Positions 35,210 to 44,043 are shown, numbered from the stretch's first letter. The stretch is 64,000 nucleotides of DNA from Arcicella aurantiaca (GCF_003148625.1 NZ_QGGO01000014.1:62001-126000), one strand, 5' to 3'. Made by a program: numbers and translations. The notes: generated from the letters alone by a model not told the origin.

Positions 35210-37297
35210 TTATTTCAATTGATAAATTTCTACGATTTTTTTCATTTCTTCCAAAGTTCTTGTTGGTTTCACAAAAGGCGTTGGAATGGGTTGCTTTGAA
35301 TGCGTTTGAAAATATAAAACACAAGCATCACGCCAATTTAAGGCTTCACGGTGTTGTGCAGCTAACCTTCCTTTAACATCTTCAAAAATTTCTTCGTCAA
35401 CATTTCCTTTTACCTTCAACCAATCATTTTGAAGTTTTTCAACCTCCGTAACACCTGTGTAATAACGGGTGCATAATTCGTCCCAAAGGGTTTTTCCCGT
35501 AGAAAGTTTTTGATTCCAAGAAACATGATGAAACCATAACAAATACTTCAAATCACAAGTTTGAGGATTATTCCACTGATTTTGAACGTCTTTTGAGTAC
35601 AATCCCAAAGCATTACTTCCATTGGCAGTACGGTCAAAACCAATACCCACAGAATCAGCACGATGGTAATAAATGGCAGTCCAATCTGGTCTTGCACTTT
35701 TTTCTAACCAAGGCTCCATTCCAAAATGGATATTCTGTCCCATGATGTGATGTAAACCCAACGGATTGGTAAAATTCACATAAGTTTCTCTGGAAGTTAA
35801 AAGCATATTACGAATGATTTTCTGAGAATTTGCTTCTTTGGTAAGCGTCATTTTCGTCCATTCTTCAGCAATTTGCTCTGGTGAAATCTCATGATTCCAA
35901 GCCAAACGCCCATATCCATACCAATTAGCTTGCGACATAAAATGCCCTGTCCAATTTCTATCAGAACCTGTATTGGCAACCCCAGCAATAGCCGTTAAGG
36001 GATAATCATGTACTGAACCGTCCACAACTTTGGCAACCGTCGAGCCTTTGCCATTGACGTAAGTATCTGATTCTAAGACTTCTTTAAAAAGTGATGGTAA
36101 GAAAACCAGATTAGTAGAAAAACCTAAATACTCCTGAGTAATTTGAAACTCCATCGCTAAAGGTGTTTTGGGCATTGCCCCAAAAAGCGGATGGAATGGC
36201 TCACGTGGCATAAAATCTATGGGACCATTCTTAACTTGTACGATAACATTTTTCGCAAACTGACCGTCCAAAGGCTTAAATTCGTTGAAAGCCTCCTTGT
36301 ATCTATCTCCTTTCGGATTTGGGCCATACACAAATGCACGCCAAATGACCAAACCATTAAACGGTTTTACCGCCTCCGCCAACATATTGGCTCCATCTGC
36401 GTGAGTTCTACCAAATTCTTGTGGGCCGGGTTCTCCTTCTGAATTTGCCTTTACCAAAAAACCTCCAAAATCAGGAATAAAGCTATAAACTTCTTTCGCT
36501 TTATCATTCCACCATTTTTTTACTTCGGGTTCAAGCGGGTCAGAATTTTTTAGTTTTCCTAAAATTTTCGGTGAGGCAAAATTTATAGACAAAAAAACTT
36601 GAATGCCATACGGACGAAAAACGTCTGCCAAAGCTTTTACTTTTTCTAAATATTCTTTCGTCAAAAATCTCGCACTGGCATTTACATTGTTCAAAACTAC
36701 TGCGTTGATACCAATTGAGGCATTGGCACGAGCGTATTCTACGTAACGTGGGTCTATGTTTTCGGGTAATTCGTACCACTTCCACAAGGAAGAACCCGCA
36801 TAGCCACGCTCGATTGTTCCTAAAACATTATCCCAATGATTTAACATTCGGAGTTGGATTTTCGGAGAACTTGAAAGGTTGATTGAAGCAATGGAGTTTT
36901 CTGTCTGAATTTGTCTCAATAATTCAAACGAACCATATAAAATACCCTTATCTGTTTGTGCAGAAATGACAATATTACCATTTTTTGCAACTATTTTAAA
37001 ACCCTCTTTTGGAAGAGCATTATCTTTCTGAAAAACAATTCCTCCCGAAGTTTTTACCGTTTTAGTAATTGTCGCTCCTACCAATCCAGACAAGCCTTTT
37101 TTCAATTCTTTTTCGGCAGTTTGTATAATTGGGCTTATCGGAAACTGAACATCAATAAAATCACTAAAGCGTTTATATTCAGCGACTTTAGTATTATTTT
37201 TCAATAAATCATATTTCAACCATAGTTTATAACCATCGTCAGCTTTAACGTGAAAAGATAAAATTGACAAAAATAAAATGATTCCTTTCTTGAGCAT
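35210..37297 (-). CDS. aguA: Exported alpha-glucuronidase, GH67
   Basis: This 695-residue protein has a signal peptide (KKGIILFLSILSFHVKA). An N-terminal domain of ~130 residues precedes the (beta/alpha)8 barrel that begins 'RMLNHWDNVLGTIERGYAGSSLWKW'. 'GINAVVLNNVNA' and 'GFLVKANSEGEPGPQEFGRTHADGANMLA' belong to the active-site region, the latter with the expected acidic residues, and 'VIWRAFVYGP' follows. GH67 enzymes remove (4-O-methyl-)glucuronic acid from the non-reducing end of xylo-oligosaccharides. It starts 4 nt after the uxuA stop, so they form one operon. Full length. Confidence 0.93.
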   Translation of the reverse strand: MLKKGIILFLSILSFHVKADDGYKLWLKYDLLKNNTKVAEYKRFSDFIDVQFPISPIIQTAEKELKKGLSGLVGATITKTVKTSGGIVFQKDNALPKEGFKIVAKNGNIVISAQTDKGILYGSFELLRQIQTENSIASINLSSSPKIQLRMLNHWDNVLGTIERGYAGSSLWKWYELPENIDPRYVEYARANASIGINAVVLNNVNASARFLTKEYLEKVKALADVFRPYGIQVFLSINFASPKILGKLKNSDPLEPEVKKWWNDKAKEVYSFIPDFGGFLVKANSEGEPGPQEFGRTHADGANMLAEAVKPFNGLVIWRAFVYGPNPKGDRYKEAFNEFKPLDGQFAKNVIVQVKNGPIDFMPREPFHPLFGAMPKTPLAMEFQITQEYLGFSTNLVFLPSLFKEVLESDTYVNGKGSTVAKVVDGSVHDYPLTAIAGVANTGSDRNWTGHFMSQANWYGYGRLAWNHEISPEQIAEEWTKMTLTKEANSQKIIRNMLLTSRETYVNFTNPLGLHHIMGQNIHFGMEPWLEKSARPDWTAIYYHRADSVGIGFDRTANGSNALGLYSKDVQNQWNNPQTCDLKYLLWFHHVSWNQKLSTGKTLWDELCTRYYTGVTEVEKLQNDWLKVKGNVDEEIFEDVKGRLAAQHREALNWRDACVLYFQTHSKQPIPTPFVKPTRTLEEMKKIVEIYQLK

Positions 37298-37301
37298 ATT
37301 C

Positions 37302-38513
37302 TTAATTATTTGATGATTCTTCCAAACTACGGATTATTCCTAATTCTAAACCTCTTAACTCCGCTAAACCTTTCAAACGCCCAATGGCAGAATATCCGGG
37401 GTAAGTATTTTTTTTCAAATCATCCATCATTTGATGTCCGTGGTCTGGTCGCATCGGGATTGAAAAATTCGATTTTCCATTTTGTTTTCGTCTATTTTCT
37501 TCCAAAACCAACTCTTTGATAACCGCATACATATCCACGTCGCCAGTCAAATGGTCAGCTTCATGAAAATTAAGAGGATTTTCTTCTCGCTTGGTACTTC
37601 TTAAATGGATAAAATGAATTCTATTACCAAATCGTCTGATTATTTGCGGTAAATTATTATCCTCACGGACACCCAAAGAACCTGTACAAAAAGTTATTCC
37701 ATTGGCGGGATGATTATAAGCTTCCATCAGTTGTGCCAAATCGTTTTCGGTACTGACCACTCTTGGCAAGCCCAATAAAGGCTTCGGTGGGTCATCGGGG
37801 TGAATACACAGATTTATACCTAATTCTTGTGCAGTTGGAGCTATTTGTTGAATAAAATAGTATAAATTTTGTCTTAATTCAGCGTCTCCAATATGCTTAT
37901 AATTATCTAAAAGTCCTTGAAATTTATCTAATTCAAAAGCCTCTTCAGAACCTGGTAAACCCAATAATGCCGTATTCTTTAAAGTTTCAATTTCGGCTTG
38001 TGCCATAGAGTCAAATTTCTTTTTTGCAGAAACTTGTACCTCCTCGGTATAATCATTTTGAGCATTTGGTCTTTTGAGAATGTACAAATCAAAAATGGCA
38101 AAATCTTCCCAAACAAAACGTAAAGCCAATGAACCATCGGGCATTTGGTAATTCAAATTCGTCCGTGACCAATCTAAAACAGGCATGAAATTATAACAAA
38201 CCGTTTTAATGCCACATTTGGCTAAATTTTTAAGCGATTCTTTATAATTAGCAATATATTTTTCACGACTCGGAAGTCCTTTTTTAATATCTTCATGAAC
38301 GGGTAAACTTTCAACCACATCCCAAGTCAATGGCGTAAATTGCTCATTATCAGCCTGAATAATATTAATTCTTTCTAAAATGTTTTCTTCATACCAAACT
38401 TCACCAACAGGAATTTGATGCAATGCACTTATCACTCCTGTACAACCTGCCTGACGAATATCCATTAATGAAACGGGGTCGTTTGGTCCAAACCAACGCA
38501 TTGTTTGTATCAT
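37302..38513 (-). CDS. uxuA: Mannonate dehydratase
   Basis: The enzyme dehydrates D-mannonate to 2-keto-3-deoxygluconate in hexuronate catabolism. The 403-residue TIM-barrel protein has the family N-terminus 'MRWFGPNDPVSL..IRQAGCTGVISALH', 'CYNFMPVLDWSRT', 'CIHPDDPPKP' (metal His) and 'FCTGSLGV', and ends with 'MRPDHGH' (metal residues) near the C-terminus. Start chosen at ATG 38513; the longer ORF to 38549 adds 12 unrelated residues. First gene of the hexuronate operon, divergent from the LacI gene across a 312-bp region that holds the operator. Confidence 0.96.
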   Translation of the reverse strand: MIQTMRWFGPNDPVSLMDIRQAGCTGVISALHQIPVGEVWYEENILERINIIQADNEQFTPLTWDVVESLPVHEDIKKGLPSREKYIANYKESLKNLAKCGIKTVCYNFMPVLDWSRTNLNYQMPDGSLALRFVWEDFAIFDLYILKRPNAQNDYTEEVQVSAKKKFDSMAQAEIETLKNTALLGLPGSEEAFELDKFQGLLDNYKHIGDAELRQNLYYFIQQIAPTAQELGINLCIHPDDPPKPLLGLPRVVSTENDLAQLMEAYNHPANGITFCTGSLGVREDNNLPQIIRRFGNRIHFIHLRSTKREENPLNFHEADHLTGDVDMYAVIKELVLEENRRKQNGKSNFSIPMRPDHGHQMMDDLKKNTYPGYSAIGRLKGLAELRGLELGIIRSLEESSNN

Positions 38514-38655
38514 ATTTTTTTGTTTAAAAACATCAAAATTCAGTATCAATAATTACTGAAATCTAATGAATAATTATCTACCCATGAAATCTAAAAATGG
38601 CAAATCTATCACTATTCTCATTTTGAATGTAAATATCAACCTACTTTTCATTTTT

Positions 38656-38669
38656 TGCAACCGATTGCA
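38656..38669. promoter_or_regulatory. LacI-type operator between uxuA and lacI
   Basis: TGCAACCGATTGCA is a palindrome except at two central flanking bases and matches the LacI-family core AAnCGnTT. It lies in the divergent gap about 140 nt from uxuA and 157 nt from the regulator gene, and is 12/14 identical (as reverse complement) to the site at 28795. Confidence 0.65.
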
Positions 38670-38765
38670 TGAAATAATGTTAATATTTAGGATTATGAAA
38701 ACTTTTCATTTGGTAAATAAAATATAGTGACTTCAAGAAAATAGGAGTAATTCGATTATTTATCT

Positions 38766-38773
38766 TAAATTTG
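38766..38773 (+). promoter_or_regulatory. Candidate -7 element for the lacI gene
   Basis: TAAATTTG is an exact match to TAnnTTTG and is placed 52 nt before the lacI start. No good -33 TTG is seen at the standard distance, so the promoter call is weak. Confidence 0.35.
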
Positions 38774-38825
38774 GTTTTAAGATAAAACTATTTTTACCAT
38801 TTTTTAGGCAATTAATTTTATACAC

Positions 38826-39854
38826 ATGAGTAAAGAAATCACCATTTATGACATTGCCAATTCTCTAAAAATTTCCCCTGCAACCGTAAGTAGAGCGTTA
38901 AATAATCATGATGCTATTAGTACGAATACCAAAGCATTAATTCATGCCAAAGCTGAAGAAATGGGCTATCGCTCAAATAAATTTGCCAGTAATTTACGGA
39001 AACAAAAAACCAATACGATAGGCGTAATCGTACCAAGATTAAACAGTACTTTGATGTCCACAATATTAGCAGGAATGGAGAAAGTAGCCAATGAAGCAGG
39101 TTATAACTTATTGATAACACAATCTTTAGAGTCATTCAAGAAAGAAATTTCCAATGTAAAAACCATGTTCAATAGTAGAGTGGATGGGTTGATGGTTTCG
39201 GTATCGTATGATACTGAAGGCTACGAACATTTTAGGTCTTTTATTGACAAAAATATTCCCCTTATTTTCTTTGACCGAACACTTGATAAGTCTGAATGTT
39301 TAAACATTGTAATTGATAATATTAAGGGAGGCTACGATGCAACAAAACACTTATTGGAACAAGGTTGTAAAAATATCATTCACGTAACTGGGAATTTAAA
39401 ACGTAATGTTTATGCTGACCGTATGAGGGGATACCAACAAGCTCTTGCAGAATTTGGAGTTCCTTTTAAACAACATAATATCTTCGAGACAGACCTTACA
39501 ACTGAAGCAGGAAGAAAGGTTGTTCAAGCAATTAAACTTTCCGAAGAAAAAATTGATGGGGTATTTGTTACTAATGATTTTTGTGCGGTAACGTGTATGG
39601 GCATGCTCAAAAAAATGGGATATTCTATTCCCAAAGATATTGCTGTTGTAGGCTTTAACAATGACCCTTTGACAGAAATCATTACTCCTTCCCTCTCAAC
39701 GGTCTATTATCCCGGAAAGGAAATGGGTGAAATTGCAGCAAAGAGCATGATTAACCATTTGAACGGACTTATGGATATTGGTCATACCAATTATATAGTT
39801 CTGAAATCCGAATTAATTGTTAGAGATTCTTCTTCAAGATTGCCTAAAAATTAG
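38826..39854 (+). CDS. LacI-family transcriptional regulator (likely hexuronate/glucuronoxylan)
   Basis: A 342-residue regulator. Residues 4-31 ('ITIYDIANSLKISPATVSRALNNHDAIS') are the LacI helix-turn-helix, followed by the hinge helix 'NKFASNLRKQ'. The periplasmic-binding-like sensor domain starts 'TIGVIVPRLNST', with 'IFFDRTLD', 'GVFVTNDFCAVTCMGMLKKMGYSIPKDIAVVGFNNDPLTEIITPSLSTV' as typical later segments. It is divergent from uxuA, and the operator in the gap plus the copy at 28795 suggest it represses hexuronate genes and possibly the Gfo/Idh/MocA operon. The inducer would be a hexuronate intermediate (inference). Confidence 0.93.
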   Translation: MSKEITIYDIANSLKISPATVSRALNNHDAISTNTKALIHAKAEEMGYRSNKFASNLRKQKTNTIGVIVPRLNSTLMSTILAGMEKVANEAGYNLLITQSLESFKKEISNVKTMFNSRVDGLMVSVSYDTEGYEHFRSFIDKNIPLIFFDRTLDKSECLNIVIDNIKGGYDATKHLLEQGCKNIIHVTGNLKRNVYADRMRGYQQALAEFGVPFKQHNIFETDLTTEAGRKVVQAIKLSEEKIDGVFVTNDFCAVTCMGMLKKMGYSIPKDIAVVGFNNDPLTEIITPSLSTVYYPGKEMGEIAAKSMINHLNGLMDIGHTNYIVLKSELIVRDSSSRLPKN

Positions 39855-39880
39855 CAAAAAATTGGAGTACAATTAAAGTA

Positions 39881-39920
39881 CAAAAACCCTATGGTAAAAA
39901 TTACCAAATAGGGTTTTGTA
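39881..39920 (+). terminator. Rho-independent terminator of the lacI gene
   Basis: AAACCCTAT and ATAGGGTTT plus GGTAA/TTACC form an interrupted ~14-bp stem with a 2-nt bulge, ending in TTTTG. It begins 27 nt after the stop codon. The remaining bases up to 40147 hold CTAAATCC words (40106-40142) and no gene. Confidence 0.7.
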
Positions 39921-40147
39921 TTTCAATCAAATTATAAGTAAGTACAAGGACGATTTAAGAATTACGATTTACGATTATCATAAGCTTGATTATCAATGGT
40001 TTGTGAGATTTTAAAATATCGTTTTATTTTGTCTCATTACTTAATCGTGCAAAATTAAACTATATTTAAAACTTCATAAGTCACTGATAATTAAGCATAT
40101 AAAACCACTAAATCCTAACCCCTAAATCCCAACACCTACTTGTTTTG

Positions 40148-40759
40148 TCATATTCTCTTAAAACTACAAAACAAGAAATTTTGCTCTGTATCAAATGGCG
40201 TTACATGATTTTCATGGAAACATTTTATTTTACTAAAATTAGTAGATAATGTGTTTTCTAAATCAGCTTCAGAATATTGTTTGATTTCCAGTCCACTACA
40301 CTTTTGGGGACCATTTTCAGAAAATGTTCCAATAGTCATAAATTTTGACACAGCAGCACTGGCAGTTCGCACATATTTTTCAATTTCCTGAGTGGTTGTT
40401 AAAAAATGAAATGCTGCTCTATCATGCCAAACATCATATTTTTCCAATGGCTCAAAATCATTAATATCTGAAACAATCCACTTTACTTTTTGAGCTTTTT
40501 CACCCAATCGCTTTTTAGCACGTTCCAAAGCATTTTCAGAAATATCTAAAACTGAAATATTTTCATAACCTTCCGCTAATAGAAAATCAACTAATTTACC
40601 ATCACCTCCACCAATGTCAATGATTTGGGCAGTTTTGGGCAATTGATAGCTTTTTATTAAGTCAATGGAAGTTTTTGGAATGTCTTGCGTCCAACTTACT
40701 TCATGAGATTGTTTTGTTGTAAAAACAGTTTCCCAATGTGCTTTTAATGAATTTTCCAT
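40148..40759 (-). CDS. Class I SAM-dependent methyltransferase
   Basis: 203 residues. 'AQIIDIGGGDGKLVDFLL' is motif I (glycine-rich SAM loop), 'ISVLDISENALERAKKRL' carries the acidic residue that binds the ribose, and 'KWIVSDINDFEPLEKYDVWHDRAAFHF' is motifs II-III. The Trp-rich opening ('HWETVFTTKQSHEVSWTQD') resembles thiol/tellurite-type methyltransferases. The ORF could start with TTG at 40765, but the ATG at 40759 leaves a 2-nt gap after the upstream stop, so it was preferred. It ends a sulfur-related operon; the substrate is not known. Confidence 0.85.
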   Translation of the reverse strand: MENSLKAHWETVFTTKQSHEVSWTQDIPKTSIDLIKSYQLPKTAQIIDIGGGDGKLVDFLLAEGYENISVLDISENALERAKKRLGEKAQKVKWIVSDINDFEPLEKYDVWHDRAAFHFLTTTQEIEKYVRTASAAVSKFMTIGTFSENGPQKCSGLEIKQYSEADLENTLSTNFSKIKCFHENHVTPFDTEQNFLFCSFKRI

Positions 40760-40761
40760 AA

Positions 40762-41244
40762 TCAATGAGGTAGTTTATTTCTTAAATATCCATAAGTCCA
40801 AGTACCTGCCAAAGCACTTAAAAATGTCACAAAAACTGCTAAAAAGCCACTCCCGATTTGTGCGAATAATGGACCGGGACAAGCCCCTGTAATTGCCCAC
40901 CCAAGTCCAAAAATTAAGCCCCCATAAATTTGTCCTTTGTTGAAAGTCTTGTCGTGCAAAACCACTTTTTCACCATCTAAGGTTTTGATATTCAATTTCT
41001 TAATCAAAAAAACTAAAATCATTCCTACCACAACCGCTGTGCCAATTACACCGTACATAAAGAACGACTGCAAACGAAACATTTCTTGGATTCTGAACCA
41101 TGAAATGATTTCGGCTTTTACGAAAACAATTCCGAAAATTGTTCCAACTATCGCATATTTCAGATTTGACGTAAAACTTTCTGATTTAACCTGTTCATTG
41201 GGTGCTTCGCATTCAATGGGGTGTTCTATTTGTGTATTTTTCAT
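40762..41244 (-). CDS. YeeE/YedE (DUF6691-type) membrane protein
   Basis: 160 residues, about four transmembrane helices after a hydrophilic 28-residue N-terminus. 'GLIFGLGWAITGACPGPLFAQIGSG' contains the Cys-Pro-Gly-Pro motif of the YeeE/YedE family, whose members carry thiosulfate or related sulfur compounds across the inner membrane. The second half-size YeeE gene lies 1 nt upstream; the two halves probably make one transporter. Confidence 0.87.
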   Translation of the reverse strand: MKNTQIEHPIECEAPNEQVKSESFTSNLKYAIVGTIFGIVFVKAEIISWFRIQEMFRLQSFFMYGVIGTAVVVGMILVFLIKKLNIKTLDGEKVVLHDKTFNKGQIYGGLIFGLGWAITGACPGPLFAQIGSGFLAVFVTFLSALAGTWTYGYLRNKLPH

Positions 41245-41245
41245 G

Positions 41246-41812
41246 TTAAAACAATTTAAAAATTAATGGTAAAAAAAAGTTGGTCATCATAAAGCCACCA
41301 ATCATAAAACAACAAGTAGCAATGATTGAAGGAACTTGCAAGTTGGAAATTCCCATAATGGCATGACCCGAAGTACAACCTCCTGCGTAGCGTGTTCCAA
41401 AACCGACCATAAAACCACCAATCACAAAGAATATTAGTCCTTTTATGGTAAAAATATTCTCTACACTAAATAAATCTTGTGGCATTAAATGATTAAAATC
41501 TGTAATGCCAAGAGCTTTTAAATCTTGTACTGTGGCAGGATTGACCACAATTGGATTAGGATTTGACAAAAAATTGGTTGCGATAAATCCGCCTAAAAGG
41601 ACTCCAAAAACAAAAAATAAATTCCATGCTTCTTTCTTCCAATCGTATTTAAAAAAAGGAATATTGGCAGGTAAACAAGCCGCACAGATATGACGTAAAC
41701 TTGATGAAATTCCGAATGATTTATTACCAATCAGTAATAAAGTTGGCACAGTAAGCCCAATAAGGACGCCTGCAAAAGCCCAGTGCCAAGGCTGACGAAT
41801 TAATTCTAACAT
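41246..41812 (-). CDS. YeeE/YedE thiosulfate-transporter-family membrane protein
   Basis: 188 residues with about five hydrophobic segments. 'GFGTRYAGGCTSGHAIMGISNLQVPSIIATCCFM' has the Cys (GGCTSGH) motif of the YeeE/YedE family, thought to relay sulfur atoms through cysteines. It pairs with the 160-residue partner downstream. The location beside an MBL-rhodanese protein and an ArsR regulator supports persulfide or thiosulfate handling. Confidence 0.87.
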   Translation of the reverse strand: MLELIRQPWHWAFAGVLIGLTVPTLLLIGNKSFGISSSLRHICAACLPANIPFFKYDWKKEAWNLFFVFGVLLGGFIATNFLSNPNPIVVNPATVQDLKALGITDFNHLMPQDLFSVENIFTIKGLIFFVIGGFMVGFGTRYAGGCTSGHAIMGISNLQVPSIIATCCFMIGGFMMTNFFLPLIFKLF

Positions 41813-41828
41813 ATTTTGTGGGGATTTT

Positions 41829-42219
41829 TAATTGGTTATTGGGTATTGGTTAATTGGTTATTGGTTATTGGTTAATTGGTTATTGGTTAATTGGCTAATT
41901 GGTTATTGGTTAATTGGTTAATTGGTTATTGGGTATTGGTTAATTGGTTAATTGGTTATTGGGTATTGGGTATGGATATGGGGTATAATTCACTATTCAC
42001 TATTCACTATTCACTATTCACTATTCACTATTCACTATTCACTATTCTCTATTCTCTATTCTCTATTCTCTATCCACTATCCACTATCCACTATCCACTA
42101 TTCTCTATCAACTATTCTCTATCCACTATTCTCTATCCACTATTCTCTATCCACTATTCTCTATCCACTATTCTCTATCAACTATTCTCTATCAACTATT
42201 CTCTATCAACTATTCTCTA
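41829..42219. repeat. Two tandem-repeat blocks between the yeeE pair and the MBL-rhodanese gene
   Basis: 41829-41966 is made of TTAATTGGTTATTGG-type words as at 34813. 41989-42219 is made of CTATTCACTATTCA, then CTATTCTCTAT, CTATCCACTAT and CTATCAACTAT variants (period 7 and higher-order 14 and 21). The second block runs into the gene: the minus-strand stop codon TAG at 42217-42219 is the CTA of a repeat unit. ORFs crossing this region are repeat-coded only. No gene is supported in the 404-bp gap. Confidence 0.85.
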
Positions 42220-43635
42220 TTTCATTTTTGATTGACAAACAAAATCCGTTTTGGGAATATCAGTTTTAGCAATTTGAGCAAAACCGCCTGCTACATCAAC
42301 AATATTATCAAAACCTCTTGCTTTTAAAATGGAACACGCAATCATTGAACGATAACCTCCTGCACAATGAATATAATTGGGTTCTGATTTAGAAAATTCT
42401 ACCATATTCTTGCTCAAATTCGCTAAGGGAATATTCATGGCTTCCTCTATGTGTTCTGCCATATATTCAGTTGGTTTACGAACGTCTTTTACCATCAATT
42501 TCCCTTCTGATTCTTTAAACTTTAACGCAAAATCTTCCGCAGAAATAGATTGGATTATGTCTATTTCTTTGCCAGCTTCAACCCATGATTGGAAACCATC
42601 TTCTAAATATCCAATGACATTATCATAACCCACTCTCGATAAACGAGTAATGGCTTCGTTCAAATTGTCATCTTCAACAACAAGTAAAAGTGGTTGTTTA
42701 ATATCAGTGACCAAAGTACCAACCCAAGGAGCAAAATCGCCAGAAATGCCAATATTTATTGAGTTTGGAATAAAACCTTCTTTGAAAATATCTGCCTTGC
42801 GAGTATCAATAATTAAAGCTCCTGTTTCGTTAGCAGCGGCTTCAAAAGCTTGTACAGAAAGTGGTTGTGCATCTTTTAATACTAACGATAAATCTTTTGC
42901 CCCCGATTTATTCATCATTACATTTTGTGGGAAATAATACGGCGGAGGCACTAATTCTAAGCCATCTGTTACTTCCTTGATAAATTCTTCACGAGACATA
43001 TTGGCACGTAAAGCGTAATTGAACATTTTTTGGTTGCCAAGCGTATCAAAAGTTTCTTTACTCATATTTTTACCACAAGCAGAACCCGCTCCGTGTGCAG
43101 GATAAACCAACACGTCATTCGCCAAAGTCATTACTTTATTACGAAGAGAATCAAATAAATAGCCCGCTAAGTCATAAATAGTTAAATCAGATTTTTGTGC
43201 TAAATCTGGACGACCAACATCACCAATAAAAAGTGTATCGCCTGAGAACAAAGCATAATCTTTTCCATTTTCATCAATTAATAAAAAACACGAAGATTCC
43301 ATTGTGTGTCCAGGTGTATGCAAAACTTTAATTTTCACTTTTCCTACTTCCAAAACTTGTCCGTCGGTAGCAATAATAGCCTCAAAACTTGGTTTGGCAG
43401 TCGGTCCAAAAACAATGGGGGCATTCGTTTTCTTTGATAATTCAACATGACCCGAAACAAAATCTGCATGGAAGTGCGTTTCAAGAATATATTTAATTTT
43501 AGAACCTTGTTTCTCAGCTTTATCCAAATAAGGTTGTACTTCACGAAGTGGGTCAATAATTACACTCTCACCTTCTGACTCAATATAATACGCTCCCTGA
43601 GCTAAACAACCTGTATAAATTTGTTCGATTACCAT
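42217..43635 (-). CDS. MBL-fold hydrolase fused to two rhodanese domains (persulfide dioxygenase-like)
   Basis: 472 residues. The metallo-beta-lactamase domain (~1-245) has H54-F-H56-A-D58 and H63 of the metal-binding 'THFHADFVSGH', then 'HTPGHTMES' and 'VYPAHGAGSACG'. Two rhodanese-like domains follow: the first (~255-345) lacks the catalytic Cys (the loop reads 'VVEDDN'), the second (~370-465) has C424 in 'IHCAGGYRS', the rhodanese loop. This is the layout of bacterial persulfide dioxygenase-rhodanese proteins (BlrH/CstB-like), which oxidise persulfides and move sulfane sulfur. The stop codon derives from the downstream tandem repeat. Confidence 0.88.
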   Translation of the reverse strand: MVIEQIYTGCLAQGAYYIESEGESVIIDPLREVQPYLDKAEKQGSKIKYILETHFHADFVSGHVELSKKTNAPIVFGPTAKPSFEAIIATDGQVLEVGKVKIKVLHTPGHTMESSCFLLIDENGKDYALFSGDTLFIGDVGRPDLAQKSDLTIYDLAGYLFDSLRNKVMTLANDVLVYPAHGAGSACGKNMSKETFDTLGNQKMFNYALRANMSREEFIKEVTDGLELVPPPYYFPQNVMMNKSGAKDLSLVLKDAQPLSVQAFEAAANETGALIIDTRKADIFKEGFIPNSINIGISGDFAPWVGTLVTDIKQPLLLVVEDDNLNEAITRLSRVGYDNVIGYLEDGFQSWVEAGKEIDIIQSISAEDFALKFKESEGKLMVKDVRKPTEYMAEHIEEAMNIPLANLSKNMVEFSKSEPNYIHCAGGYRSMIACSILKARGFDNIVDVAGGFAQIAKTDIPKTDFVCQSKMK

Positions 43636-43688
43636 TTTTTAATTTTTGTTAATGATTTCTTTTAGATTTCTATCGTGATTTTCAACAA

Positions 43689-43991
43689 TCACATATTGCA
43701 ATTACAATTTTCAATACATTTTATCAACTTGATAACTTCTTTCTCTTTTAGCCAATAATAGACATTCAAGCCCTCTTTTGTTGAACCTAAAATCCCTTTC
43801 AATTTTAGATTTATCAAGTGATGCGACATCAGAGATTGTTCACATTTCAAAGCATTACAAATTTCTAAAACGCCCATTTTTTCGTTCACATTCAACAACT
43901 CAAGAATGGCGAGACGAACAGGATGAGCAACAGCTTTTAAAATGTAAGCTGCTTTATTTAGACGCTCTTCACTTATTTCAGTAGTAGTCAT
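43689..43991 (-). CDS. ArsR-family regulator, likely persulfide- or sulfur-sensing
   Basis: A 100-residue winged helix-turn-helix protein: 'ILKAVAHPVRLAILELL' (ArsR alpha-helix 2), 'GVLEICNALKCEQSLMSHHLINLKLKGIL' (recognition helix) and 'NVYYWLK' (wing). Cysteines sit at 45, 50, 92, 96 and 98. Sulfide-sensing relatives (BigR/SqrR) use a pair of cysteines that form a poly-sulfur bridge; here C50 with one of the C-terminal cysteines is a candidate pair (inference). A metal sensor is the alternative. It precedes the MBL-rhodanese gene by 53 nt, and two matching operators lie upstream. Confidence 0.82.
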   Translation of the reverse strand: MTTTEISEERLNKAAYILKAVAHPVRLAILELLNVNEKMGVLEICNALKCEQSLMSHHLINLKLKGILGSTKEGLNVYYWLKEKEVIKLIKCIENCNCNM

Positions 43992-44019
43992 TTTGGTCTT
44001 GTTTTAAATAACTAAACAA

Positions 44020-44043
44020 ATATATGACAATATTTTCATATAT
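44020..44043. promoter_or_regulatory. ArsR-type operator, copy 1
   Basis: ATATATGA and TCATATAT are perfect 8-bp arms around an 8-nt spacer (CAATATTT), 29 nt upstream of the arsR start. This 8-8-8 form resembles the imperfect palindromes bound by ArsR/SmtB repressors. It matches copy 2 at 44165. Confidence 0.6.

Noticed and set aside
40760-40765. TTG start two codons upstream for the methyltransferase
   Set aside because: The ATG at 40759 is better placed and leaves no overlap with the YeeE stop codon.
41891-42269. Two overlapping plus-strand ORFs of ~105-114 residues
   Set aside because: They are low-complexity translations of the tandem repeats (YSLFTIH and NWLIGYW words).
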